From Jatrophihabitans sp. (GTDB lineage Bacteria > Actinomycetota > Actinomycetes > Mycobacteriales > Jatrophihabitantaceae), in contig JAICIE010000002.1 in the NCBI GenBank assembly GCA_025924515.1, forward strand, positions 1 to 64,000: DNA of 64,000 nt, written 5' to 3'. The notes under the pieces were generated by a model, which had not been told where the DNA came from, made no database searches, and worked only from the letters and a program-made list of their open reading frames with translations. Made by a program: the position numbers and the translations under genes. Positions 20,143-29,687 of this stretch are shown here, one piece after another. Position 1 is the stretch's first letter. Each line of letters starts with the position of its first letter.

Positions 20143-20592
20143 ATGCGCCGTCCGCAAGTAACTGTGTCCGCGATCGTCCTCATCGGTGCCGTGACCATCG
20201 CCGGGTGCGCCCGTCACGACGCCGCCGAGGAGAGCGGCGCCGCCAAGGGCCCCGCGACAATCACGGAGGTCACCGGTCAGCCCGGGATCCACCGCGTGCG
20301 ACTGACGGCCGACGCCGCGAAGCGGGTGGGTCTTCAGACGGCCACCATGCGTCCCGACGCCTCGGGCCGGCTCACCGTGGCCGCGGCCGCGGTGCTCTAC
20401 GACGAGCGTGGCCGCACCTGGGTGTGGACCGAAATCGCGCCCCTGACCTACCAGCGGGCGCCCGTCACGGTCGTCCGCGTCGCGGGTTCGACCGCCGTGC
20501 TCACGGCCGGTCCGGCCGCGGGCACGCGCGTCGTCACGCTCGGCGCCGTGGAGCTGCGCGGGTCCGAGGAAGGCGTGCCGGGCGAAGAATGA
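20143..20592 (+). CDS. Short lipoprotein resembling the C-terminal part of an RND periplasmic adaptor
   Basis: Lipobox TIAGC; RVRLTADAAKRVGLQTATM...VAAAAVLYDERGRTWVWTEIAPLTYQRAPVTVVRVAGSTAVLTAGPAAGTRVVTLGAVEL. Confidence 0.75.
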   Translation: MRRPQVTVSAIVLIGAVTIAGCARHDAAEESGAAKGPATITEVTGQPGIHRVRLTADAAKRVGLQTATMRPDASGRLTVAAAAVLYDERGRTWVWTEIAPLTYQRAPVTVVRVAGSTAVLTAGPAAGTRVVTLGAVELRGSEEGVPGEE

Positions 20593-23500
20593 ACGTCATC
20601 GCACGGTTCCACCTGATGCGGTGGATCGTCTCGTCGAGCCTCCGGCTGCGGTACCTAGTCGTCTTCGTCGCCGTCGTGCTGATGGCGGTCGGGTCGTTGC
20701 AGCTCGGCCACATGCGGGTCGACGTCTTCCCGGAGTTCGCGCCGCCCCAGGTCGAGGTCCAGACCATGGCCAACGGACTCACCACTGCAGACGTCGAATC
20801 GCTCGTCACCGTCCCGCTCGAGCAGGCGCTGACGGGCGTCGACGGTCTCGATGACCTCAGGTCGAAATCCGTGCCGCAACTGTCAGATATCCTCCTGATC
20901 TTCGAGCAAGGAACGGACCAGCTTAAGGCGCGGCAGCTCGTGCAGGAGCGCCTGGCGGTCGCGTCACCGAGCCTGCCCACCTGGGCGGCTCCCCCGGTGA
21001 TGCTGCCACCGGTCGCAGCAACGAGCCGAGTGCTGCAGATCGGCATGTCGTCGCACAGCCGCGCGCTGATGGACCTGTCCATGACGGCGTACTGGGCCGT
21101 GCGCGCGCATCTGCTGCGTGTGCCCGGCGTCGCGAACGTCGCGATCTGGGGCGAGCGGTTGCAGATGCTGACCGTCCAGGTGGACCCGGTGAAGATGCGG
21201 CGTCAGGGCGTGACGCTCGAGGACGTCATGCAGGTCACCGGGGACTCGGTCGACTCGGGGTTGTTGCGCTTCTCCAGCGGCTCCGTCATCGGCACCGGCG
21301 GCTGGGTCGAGACGGCGGCGCAGCGCATCGGGCTGCGGCACGAACTGCCGGTGAAGGGACCCGTCGATCTCGGCCGGGTGACCGTGTCCACGCAGGACGG
21401 CCGGCGGGTGCCGCTGAGCGCGATCGCGACCCTCCGCTGGGACCACCAGCCGCTGGCCGGCGACGCCTGGGTGAACGACGGTCCGGGGCTGCTGCTCGTC
21501 GTCGAGAAGCTGCCCTGGGGCAACACCTTGGCCGTCACCCACGACGTCGAGAACGCGCTGGCCTCGTTGCAACCCGGCCTGCACGACATCCAGTTCGACA
21601 CGCACGTCTTCCGGCAGGAGAACTTCATCCGGCTGGCGATCCACAACCTCACCGAGGCGCTGATCATCGGATTCATCCTCGTCGTCGTCATTCTGATGCT
21701 GTTCCTCTTCGAATGGCGGGTGGCGCTCATCAGCCTGCTGACGATCCCGCTGTCGCTCATGGCGACCGTGCTCGTCCTCGGTGCACTCGGCGCCACCGTC
21801 AACACGATGACGCTCGCTGGATTGGTGATCGCGCTCGGTGCCGTCGTCGACGACGCGATCATCGACGTGGAGAACATCCTCAGGCGCCTCAGACAGGCGC
21901 GTCGCGAGGGCAGCCCGCGGTCGACGGCGTCGATGATCCTCGATGCCTCGCTCGAGGTCCGGAAGCCGATCATCTATGCGACGCTGATCATCGTCGCGGC
22001 AGCCGTGCCGGTGTTCCTGCTTCCGGGCCTGACCGGATCGTTCTTCCGTCCACTGGCCATCGCCTACACCCTGGCGATCATGGCGTCGATGGCGGTGGCG
22101 CTGACGGTGACGCCGGCGCTCGCGCTGGTCCTTCTGCGCAAAGCCCCCGTGGAGCGGCACGAATCACCTCTCGTGCGAGTGCTGCAGCGCGGTTACACCG
22201 CCGCGCTCGGCCGGATCATGCGGGGACCTGCCAGTGCCTACGCGGTCTGCCTGGTCCTGGTCACCGTCGCAGCCTTCGCCCTGCCCGGGCTGGGACAGTC
22301 TCTGTTCCCCGCCTTCAAGGAGCGTGATTTCCTCATCCACTGGCTGACGCCTCCGGGCACGTCCGTCGCCGAACAGGTGCGGACGACGGAGCGGTTCAGC
22401 CGCGACATCCGCGCGATCCCCGGCGTACGCAGCTTCGGGACCCACATAGGACAGGCGTTCCTCGGCGAGGAGGTCGCAGGCGTCAACTTCGGCGAGAACT
22501 GGGTCAGTCTCGACCCCGACGTCGATTACCAGAAGACGCTGGCGCTGATCGAGAAGGTCGAGAGCCGGTATCCGGGCGTCTACCGCGACGCGCTGACCTA
22601 TCTCAACGAGCGCATCGAGGAGGTGCTGACCGGCGCCAAGGAACCACTCGTGGTGCGAATCTACGGGCAGGACCTGCACGTTCTCCGCGACAAGGCGGAG
22701 CAGATCCAGCACGCGATCGCGGAGATCCGCGGCGTCAGTTACGTCCACACCGATCTGCAAGTGGACGAGCCACAGCTCGAGGTCACCGTCGACCTCGCCA
22801 GGGTGAAGCGATACGGCCTCAAGCCGGGGGACGTGCGGCGGGCGGCCTCGACACTGGTGGCCGGCGAGGAGGTCGGTGACGTCTTCCGCACCGGGCGCGC
22901 CTACGACACCGTGGTATGGAGTACCCCCGCGCTGCGCTCGAGCGTGTACGCGGTCGGCCAGCTCCCCATCGACACGCCGTCGGGGCGGGTGGTCCGGCTC
23001 GCCGACGTCGCCGACGTGCGGATCGCCCCAGTGCCGAACGTGATCGAGCGCGAGAACGACTCGCGCAAGATCGATGTGGCCGCAGAGGCGTCCGGGCGCG
23101 ATCTCGGCTCGGTGTATCGCGACATAAAACGCGCGGTCGACGGCGCCTCCTTCTCCCGCGGGTACCACGCCGAGGTCATCGGCGAGTACAAGGAGCGGGA
23201 GAGCGCGCAGGCGACGCTGTGGCGCAACGCCGTGCTAGCCGGCCTAGCGATCCTCCTGCTGCTGCAGGCGTCCTTCGGGTCCTGGCGGCTGGCGGTGCTC
23301 GTGCTGCTGACCCTGCCGATGGCACTGGTCGGCGGAGTGCTGGCGGCGGTTGTCGGCGGCGGATTGGTCTCCCTCGGCACGCTCGTCGGCTTCTTCACCG
23401 TGTTCGGGATATCGGCTCGAAACGGAATCCTGCTTGTCAACCATGCACAACATCTGGAGCGGGAGGAGCGCGAACCGTTCGGGCCTGCACTCGTGCTCCG

Positions 23501-23750
23501 GGCGGCGAAGGAGCGGTTGTCACCAATCCTGATGACCTCGTTGGCGACCGGCTTGGCGGTAGTGCCGCTGGTCGCGTTGGGCGATCGACCCGGCTATGAA
23601 ATCGAATACCCGCTGGCGGCGGTCATTATCGGCGGTCTGCTGACGTCAACCCTGCTGAACCTTTTCGTCGTCCCGTCCCTGTATCTGCGCTTCGCGGCGA
23701 GGCGCCGCTGGCGTGTCCACCCCTCGGAACCGCAGGAGGCTTCCGCATGA
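20589..23750 (+). CDS. HME-type RND transporter permease, canonical copy
   Basis: VDVFPEFAPPQVEVQTMANGLTTADVESLVTVPLEQ; ALGAVVDDAIIDVENILRRLRQ; FFTVFGISARNGILLVNHAQHLE. Confidence 0.95.
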   Translation: MNVIARFHLMRWIVSSSLRLRYLVVFVAVVLMAVGSLQLGHMRVDVFPEFAPPQVEVQTMANGLTTADVESLVTVPLEQALTGVDGLDDLRSKSVPQLSDILLIFEQGTDQLKARQLVQERLAVASPSLPTWAAPPVMLPPVAATSRVLQIGMSSHSRALMDLSMTAYWAVRAHLLRVPGVANVAIWGERLQMLTVQVDPVKMRRQGVTLEDVMQVTGDSVDSGLLRFSSGSVIGTGGWVETAAQRIGLRHELPVKGPVDLGRVTVSTQDGRRVPLSAIATLRWDHQPLAGDAWVNDGPGLLLVVEKLPWGNTLAVTHDVENALASLQPGLHDIQFDTHVFRQENFIRLAIHNLTEALIIGFILVVVILMLFLFEWRVALISLLTIPLSLMATVLVLGALGATVNTMTLAGLVIALGAVVDDAIIDVENILRRLRQARREGSPRSTASMILDASLEVRKPIIYATLIIVAAAVPVFLLPGLTGSFFRPLAIAYTLAIMASMAVALTVTPALALVLLRKAPVERHESPLVRVLQRGYTAALGRIMRGPASAYAVCLVLVTVAAFALPGLGQSLFPAFKERDFLIHWLTPPGTSVAEQVRTTERFSRDIRAIPGVRSFGTHIGQAFLGEEVAGVNFGENWVSLDPDVDYQKTLALIEKVESRYPGVYRDALTYLNERIEEVLTGAKEPLVVRIYGQDLHVLRDKAEQIQHAIAEIRGVSYVHTDLQVDEPQLEVTVDLARVKRYGLKPGDVRRAASTLVAGEEVGDVFRTGRAYDTVVWSTPALRSSVYAVGQLPIDTPSGRVVRLADVADVRIAPVPNVIERENDSRKIDVAAEASGRDLGSVYRDIKRAVDGASFSRGYHAEVIGEYKERESAQATLWRNAVLAGLAILLLLQASFGSWRLAVLVLLTLPMALVGGVLAAVVGGGLVSLGTLVGFFTVFGISARNGILLVNHAQHLEREEREPFGPALVLRAAKERLSPILMTSLATGLAVVPLVALGDRPGYEIEYPLAAVIIGGLLTSTLLNLFVVPSLYLRFAARRRWRVHPSEPQEASA

Positions 23751-24670
23751 CCGCTCGTCGACGCAGCGTCGCGCTCGCCGGAACTGCCGCGCTCGTTGCG
23801 GGAGTCGTCGCGCTGGCCGTCCTGCCATCCGTGGCCTCCGCCGCGAAGCCGCACCCGCCCGCTGGGAGCGATACACGCTTCCCGTTCTGCCATGCCTTGC
23901 TGCCGTTCTCTCCGGACAACTTCCCCGCCCACCCGAGAAGTAGTAACCCGTGGCTGCCACTCACGCCTGGTCTGTCGACGACCGTGTCCGGGACGGCCCA
24001 GGCCGACAACGGCGACCTGCATGCGCACCGCACCACCATGCGCGTCAGCGATGTCGTGAAACACGTGGCCGGCGTCGCGGCGCGGGTCGTTTACGAGCAG
24101 GACTGGGATCAGGACGCGCTCCAGGAATCGGAGCTGACCCTGGCCGCTGAGGACCGCAGCGGCAACGTGTGGCTCCTCGGCGAGTACCCCGAGGAGTGGA
24201 GCGGCGGCGCGCCCGAGGGCGCGCCGGACACCTGGGTGGCGCCGCTGAAGAAGGCGCGGCCCGGTGTGATCATGCCGGCGCACCCCCGCCTCGGGGTGCC
24301 GGGATATGGGCAGGCCTTCGCGCCCAGCGTCGGGTTTCGCGACTGCGCCCGGATCACCGGCGTTCAACGGAAAACCTGCACCCGGCTGCTGTGTTTCGAC
24401 GACGTACTCGTGACCCGCGAATGGTCTCCGCTGGATCCTCACGGCGGGTTCCAGGTGAAGTATTACGTGCGGGGGCTGGGGGCGGTCAAGGTCGGCGAAC
24501 TCCACGGCAGCGGCGAGCTAATGACCCTGCGCCGGGCGGCGGTTATTCGCGCGAACGTCCGGTCGCACCTGAACTCCATGGTGCTAGCTCAAGACCGCCG
24601 CGGTTACCGGCTCAGCCCGCATGTGTGGGGACGCACGGGGCGTGGGCAGTGCGCCGGGAGGTTTTGCTGA
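23747..24670 (+). CDS. Secreted protein of unknown function, co-operonic with the RND pair
   Basis: Signal peptide; ATG overlaps the RND stop; NPWLPLTPGLSTTVSGTAQ...VVYEQDWDQDALQESELTLAAEDRSGNVWLLGEYPEEW. Confidence 0.8.
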   Translation: MTARRRSVALAGTAALVAGVVALAVLPSVASAAKPHPPAGSDTRFPFCHALLPFSPDNFPAHPRSSNPWLPLTPGLSTTVSGTAQADNGDLHAHRTTMRVSDVVKHVAGVAARVVYEQDWDQDALQESELTLAAEDRSGNVWLLGEYPEEWSGGAPEGAPDTWVAPLKKARPGVIMPAHPRLGVPGYGQAFAPSVGFRDCARITGVQRKTCTRLLCFDDVLVTREWSPLDPHGGFQVKYYVRGLGAVKVGELHGSGELMTLRRAAVIRANVRSHLNSMVLAQDRRGYRLSPHVWGRTGRGQCAGRFC

Positions 24671-24892
24671 CGCGCCTCGTCGCCAGCTCATGCGGCGACC
24701 CGACCAGTCACGAATGTCGACGACCCAGGACTGCATGGCCAGACCGGGGGGATCGACATCTCGTCGGTTGAGGTCTAGCAGCCCAGAAATGGAGATACGA
24801 TCCACAACGCAGTACATGCGATGTCGATAGCGCTCGTCGCCACGTGCGACCGAGCCCATATTCGCTCGAGCTGGTGAAACAGCTGGGCGCTG

Positions 24893-25501
24893 TCACTCCG
24901 CGCGGATGCGGCGGCGACGCTTGGGGAGGGCGGAGTCCAGGAGCAGGACGGCGACCTGCCGACCCTGGGCGGCTGCGTGCGGGTCTCGGTCGATTCGGGC
25001 GCTCTGTGTGACCCCGTCGTAGAGCAGGCGAAGCTGAGCTCCGAGGATCGCGGGGTTGGAGGCGCCGGCGTCGCGTGCGAGTTCTGTGAACAGGTCGAGG
25101 AACCACTGCCGGTAGTTGGCCGTGGCCTCGTCGACCGTGGTGGAGTGGGTCTCGGCGGTCGCGTTGGCGAAGGCGCAGCCGTTGAAGCCCGGCCGTTCGG
25201 ATGACTCGAGCTGGGAGTCGAAGACGGCAAGGATCTTCTCGCGCGGATCCGTGTGCCCCGCGACCGCGGCTTCCACCCGATCCGTGACCCGCCGCCTGCG
25301 GCTTTCGAGATAAGCGGCGACGAGGTCGTCCTTGCTGCGGAAGCACTTATATAGCGAGGCTTTGGCGACGCCGGCCTCGTCGATGATCCGGTCGATGCCG
25401 ACGCTGTGGATGCCCTCGCGGTAGAACAGCTCGTCCGCCGCGGCGAGCAACCGCTCGCGCGCCGATCGGCTTTGACCGGTGATCGTCGCCATGGCGCTCA
25501 T
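24893..25501 (-). CDS. TetR/AcrR family regulator
   Basis: RERLLAAADELFYREGIHSVGIDRIIDEAGVAKASLYKCFRSKDDLVAAYLESRRRRV; ATGA overlap with the MFS gene. Confidence 0.92.
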   Translation of the reverse strand: MSAMATITGQSRSARERLLAAADELFYREGIHSVGIDRIIDEAGVAKASLYKCFRSKDDLVAAYLESRRRRVTDRVEAAVAGHTDPREKILAVFDSQLESSERPGFNGCAFANATAETHSTTVDEATANYRQWFLDLFTELARDAGASNPAILGAQLRLLYDGVTQSARIDRDPHAAAQGRQVAVLLLDSALPKRRRRIRAE

Positions 25502-26769
25502 GATGCCGTCCCGGCAGTCTGGACGGCGTCCTCGACGGACCGCTCGCGCAGGGTCAACGCCGTACCGGCGGCCAGGAGCAGCAGGAACACGGTGTATCCG
25601 ACGGCCACATCCACCAGCGGCAGACCGTGTACGACGAGCCAACCGGCGAGCACGGCCGGCGCACCGAATCCCAGATAGGACAAGACATAGACGGTCGACA
25701 AGACGCCGGACCGATCTGCAGCCGGAGTGACGGCGAGCACCGTGCGCAGCGCGCCCTGGAAGCCGCTGCCGAAGCCGACGCCGGCGATGACGGCGGAGCC
25801 CATGAACGCGACGGCTGAACCGGCCAGCACGCTCGCCATCGCACCGGCAACGCCGAGCCCGAAGGCTACGATTCCAACCGTCAGCACGGTGCGCGGCGCG
25901 GTGTTGCGAAGCAGCAGCGTCGTGACCGCCGCTGCACCCGCCAGGAGGAAGAAGCCGAGCCCGTCATGCACGACGGACGGCGACCCGGACAGCGTGGTCA
26001 GCAGCGACGGGGCGAGAGCCCCGAAGAAGCCCGCCAGCGCCCAGACCGCGAACAGCACCGGGGCCGCGGCCAGCACGGCTTGTCGTACGGCAGGCGGGAC
26101 GCTGATGCCAGGGCGCAGCGACCCGATGGCCCCGGGCAGGCGAGGAGACGTCTCGGGCAGCCGAGTCAGCAGGGCGAGTTGCAGCACCAGCGCCGCGGCG
26201 AGCGCCAAGTAGATGGTGTGAGTCGGCGCAGGCAGGTATCCGACGACCAGGCCCGATGCGATGGCGCCGATCGCCGTCCCCGCACCGGGTGCGGCGGCGT
26301 TGGCGAGGCCACCGAGCCGCGGTGAGATGTCCAGCATCGCCGACCCGACCGCGCCTACGGCGGCTCCGGTAGCCAGGCCTTGGAGCACACGGCCCATCAG
26401 CAGTGCGTCGATGCCGTGGGCGTCCGCGAACAGCAACATCACGAGGACCTGAAGGACGGTCGCGACCACAATGACCGGCCGGCGTCCGACGTGGTCCGAG
26501 AGCCGGCCGACCGTAAGGAGGCTCGCGAGGACGGCGAGCGCGTATACGCCGAAGATCACCATGGTCATGACGAGGGAGAAACCCCACTGCCGCTGGTAGG
26601 TGGCATAGAGCGGCGTCGGCGCGCTCGAGCCGGCGAGGAACGTGACTACCAGCGAGACCAGGACAACGAGCCACCGTGCGCCAGGCGTTGAGGGCGTCCG
26701 CGCGCCAGGTCGGGCTGACGCAGCCTTCGTGACGGCCGGCGCGACTTCGGGAACGCACATCGCGGACAT
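25498..26769 (-). CDS. MFS transporter
   Basis: 12-TM profile; LTVGRLSDHVGRRPVIVVATVLQ; GRVLQGLATGAAVGAVGSAML. Confidence 0.92.
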   Translation of the reverse strand: MSAMCVPEVAPAVTKAASARPGARTPSTPGARWLVVLVSLVVTFLAGSSAPTPLYATYQRQWGFSLVMTMVIFGVYALAVLASLLTVGRLSDHVGRRPVIVVATVLQVLVMLLFADAHGIDALLMGRVLQGLATGAAVGAVGSAMLDISPRLGGLANAAAPGAGTAIGAIASGLVVGYLPAPTHTIYLALAAALVLQLALLTRLPETSPRLPGAIGSLRPGISVPPAVRQAVLAAAPVLFAVWALAGFFGALAPSLLTTLSGSPSVVHDGLGFFLLAGAAAVTTLLLRNTAPRTVLTVGIVAFGLGVAGAMASVLAGSAVAFMGSAVIAGVGFGSGFQGALRTVLAVTPAADRSGVLSTVYVLSYLGFGAPAVLAGWLVVHGLPLVDVAVGYTVFLLLLAAGTALTLRERSVEDAVQTAGTAS

Positions 26770-26787
26770 GCTGTCCTCCTTGGTGAG

Positions 26788-26803
26788 TAGACAGGTCTGT
26801 CTA
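26788..26803. promoter_or_regulatory. Putative TetR operator TAGACAGGTCTGTCTA
   Basis: Near-palindrome upstream of the MFS start; exact reverse complement of the site at 26815. Confidence 0.7.
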
Positions 26804-26814
26804 GCACCAGATTT

Positions 26815-26830
26815 TAGACAGACCTGTCTA
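26815..26830. promoter_or_regulatory. Putative TetR operator TAGACAGACCTGTCTA
   Basis: See 26788 site. Confidence 0.7.
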
Positions 26831-26900
26831 CCCGAGTCAAGTGGGACGTCCTTCCCCCAGGCCCCGAGGACCCGACGGAATTTCGTCAGAATCGCGGTTG

Positions 26901-27188
26901 ATGGTCGCGCGGGATCCGGCGACCCGCTCGCCGATGCGGGTCGCCGAAGCCGGCCCCTGGTGGGACGACGAGTCCACCACTCAAGCTGACGCCGTCCTCA
27001 GCCCGACCGAGGAGGAGGTGGAGGCAGCCGAAGCCGAGCTCAGCGACTCCGGCGCAGTCCGAGTCCTGGTCCAGCGCGCGGCACGCGGGCAGCTCGCCGC
27101 CGAAGGCCTTCCAGTCACCCGCGTCACCGTGGCTATGCGCGCCCTACACCTTCTCCGCGCTCGCGAGCACGTCGAGGCAAGCGCCTGA
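26901..27188 (+). CDS. Hypothetical protein
   Basis: Divergent from the MFS gene; acidic TEEEVEAAEAELSDSGAVRVLVQRAARGQL; coding-like codon use, no family recognised. Confidence 0.4.
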   Translation: MVARDPATRSPMRVAEAGPWWDDESTTQADAVLSPTEEEVEAAEAELSDSGAVRVLVQRAARGQLAAEGLPVTRVTVAMRALHLLRAREHVEASA

Positions 27189-27476
27189 CAAGAAGCGGAG
27201 CCGTCCTCCTCGGCATCCGCCGCGTGATCCTTCTATGCGCGCGTCCTGAGCCAGCACCGCGATGTGCGCGGACACTCGGCATCGCGCTCGGCGGCACCTC
27301 CGGCGTCGGAGAACGTGACGGCAACCGCCGCGACCAGAGCGAACATCAGTGATTCGGGCGCCGCGCATGAAACTATCTGATGGTCGATCCGCGGCAGGTA
27401 CTGAACCTGAGCAGCACCGGTCGCCGGTGAGAACTTCGGCCACCGCCTAGGCCGTCGTATCCCAAGCAGCGGCGAT

Positions 27477-28292
27477 TTACCTACCCCGTGCTCCCCCGGG
27501 GAGTCGGTACTCGGCGAGGATGTCAGCCGCGCTGGGCTTGGCCAGTTGCATGACGAACCATTCAGTGCCGAGTACGGCGCGAAAGACAGGTCTGGGTAGT
27601 CGCGTCATGAGTGCGATCGTCCTCGTTACCTCGCCGCCGCCGAGTTGGCTGGTGTGCGCGAGCAAGGCGCGCCGTTTTACTTCGGCGAACCGGTTGACGT
27701 CGATTCGGTGCGTGATGTGCTGGGGGTCGGTGAAGGCGGTGCGGAAGCGCGATGGTTGTAGTTGGTCGTCAGCGCGATTGAGCCAATGCGCGATGCGGAC
27801 GGCGTGTAAGAGCAGTCGCCGGTCAACGGTGACTTGGTAGACGACGGGCACGTCGGCCAGATCGGCTGCCAGCTGTGCGACCTGGTGTGCGCGGACGTGG
27901 TCGCGGTGACCGTAGCCGCCAAGGGGGTCATAGGTGAATAGTGCGTCGGTCGACTCGCCGGTCAGCACTTTCGAGAGAGCTTGTGCCGCCTTGGAAAGCG
28001 GGATTTCCACGAAGCTGTTCGCCTCTGTTGGGCCCTCCATGCCGGAGTCGCGGTAGCCGAGCTCAACGACCCGGTGACATCCGAGATGGTGGGCGGCGCA
28101 CGTGAGCTCGGCGCTGCGGACTCCTGCCAGGGCGTGGCCGTGGCTGAAGGAGGCGCCAGCGAGGCCGCGCGATCCGTCGGTTGCCGTGACTAGGACCACC
28201 CGATGACCCTGGGCAGACAGGAGGGCCATGGTGCCGCCGGTGAGCAACGCCTCGTCGTCGGGGTGCGCATGGAAGAAAACAACCGTTGACAC
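27477..28292 (-). CDS. PIG-L family deacetylase
   Basis: VVFFHAHPDDEALLTGGTMALLSAQGHRVVLVTATDG...YDPLGGYGHRDHVRAHQVA. Confidence 0.93.
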   Translation of the reverse strand: MSTVVFFHAHPDDEALLTGGTMALLSAQGHRVVLVTATDGSRGLAGASFSHGHALAGVRSAELTCAAHHLGCHRVVELGYRDSGMEGPTEANSFVEIPLSKAAQALSKVLTGESTDALFTYDPLGGYGHRDHVRAHQVAQLAADLADVPVVYQVTVDRRLLLHAVRIAHWLNRADDQLQPSRFRTAFTDPQHITHRIDVNRFAEVKRRALLAHTSQLGGGEVTRTIALMTRLPRPVFRAVLGTEWFVMQLAKPSAADILAEYRLPGGARGR

Positions 28293-29459
28293 CTAATTGG
28301 TCGATCTGGAGGAGGCGAGAACAGGCTGCGCCGCGCCGATTTGCGCCCCTCGGGCTTCGGCGTAGAGGGCATCTGTGCCGGCGAGTGCGTCGCGCCAGTC
28401 AATCGACGGGGGGACGGCTCTGTTGTGGTCTCGAAGGCGCCGCAGTAGTCGCGGATCGTCGGCTAGGGATGCGATTGCCCGTGCCATCGCGCTGTCGTTG
28501 TCGACCAGCAGCCCGTCCTCACCGTGATGGATGTAGTCGGCGATCCCGGAGGATGCGAAGCCGATCACAGGCAGCCCGGCGGTGCGTGCCTCTAGGGCGG
28601 CGATGCCGAACGATTCACGAATCGCCGGTGCGACGTACACGTCGCTTCGCGAGAGCACCGCTCTGATTTGGTGCGGGTCGGCAGCGCCGAGCAGGGTGAC
28701 GGACTCGTGTGCGTTGGTGAGACGAACGGTCCGCTCGAGCGAGGCCCGCAGCGGCCCGTCGCCAATGACCACTGTGTGAAGCTGCGTCGCTGGTGCGATC
28801 AGCGTTTTCGCGCGTCGGACGATCGCCAGCAGGCGGTCGGTCCGCTTGCGGTGTGCCAAACGCCCGACACTGACGATGGCGAGTCGGCCCGGCGCGGTTG
28901 AGCCTGTGACGGACTCAGCAGCGCTGCGCCAGAATCGGGAATCGACGCTGTTCGGCACGACGCTAATCGGCGTGTTCGTCCCGACGATCCGGCGCAGGGA
29001 CGCCACCGCAGCAGTGCTGACCGTCGACCACGCCACGGACGTCCCCGTCCTCGACCCGAGACCCAGGACGCGCGCCGCGGCAGCCTCCGCCGGCCCCAAG
29101 AACGAATGGAGCGTTGCTACAGCCGGAGTGCCTCTTGCGACGCAGGCCCGCAGCGTTAACAGCCCCAACGGCGACACACCCGACAGGTGCACGTGGACCA
29201 CGTCGGGTGCCAGGGACGCGAGCTGCGCCGCAGTGGCCCGGGACTGGAGATAAGCGATCCGGCCAGGCGGAGCGCGCCGCGCGTCCAGCGGACCGACCAC
29301 GTCGATGTTCATCGCGGTTGCCGGGTCGGGCGGAACCGAGGTCAGGACGGTCACCCGATCGCCGCGTCGCCGCTGCCGGACGGCGAGGTCGTGCACATGA
29401 CGCTCGATGCCGCCGAGCCGGGGAAGGAAGCAGTCACTTACGTGCACGATTCTCGTCAT
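28293..29459 (-). CDS. Glycosyltransferase family 4
   Basis: HVSDCFLPRLGGIERHVHDLA...VVPNSVDSRFW...SVGRLAHRKRTDRLL...ESFGIAALEARTAGLPVIGFASSGIADYIHHGEDGLLV. Confidence 0.93.
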   Translation of the reverse strand: MTRIVHVSDCFLPRLGGIERHVHDLAVRQRRRGDRVTVLTSVPPDPATAMNIDVVGPLDARRAPPGRIAYLQSRATAAQLASLAPDVVHVHLSGVSPLGLLTLRACVARGTPAVATLHSFLGPAEAAAARVLGLGSRTGTSVAWSTVSTAAVASLRRIVGTNTPISVVPNSVDSRFWRSAAESVTGSTAPGRLAIVSVGRLAHRKRTDRLLAIVRRAKTLIAPATQLHTVVIGDGPLRASLERTVRLTNAHESVTLLGAADPHQIRAVLSRSDVYVAPAIRESFGIAALEARTAGLPVIGFASSGIADYIHHGEDGLLVDNDSAMARAIASLADDPRLLRRLRDHNRAVPPSIDWRDALAGTDALYAEARGAQIGAAQPVLASSRSTN

Positions 29460-29687
29460 TTGACTCCGAAGTTACCGGGCGTGCAGATACCGGCCGCGCT
29501 CCTTTCAGCAGCCGCGCATGTCCCGCGTCGCTTCGACGGCGCCGGGGCCGTACCAGTTGGCACGTCCGGCGTCCGCCCGGGTGTGATCGGGTCGGTTGGG
29601 TGGGCGGCCTCGAGCTGGCCTGCGACCTCAGCTCGCCGGGCACACTAGCCGTGCGGGAATGCTCGCTTCGGGAAAGGAGGGGTCCGA

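Noticed and set aside
24584-24859. Short minus ORF (RYRHRMYCVVDRISISGLLDLNRRDVDPPGLAMQSWVVD) considered as a gene or transposase fragment
   Set aside because: Overlaps the end of the secreted protein gene and no family could be recognised
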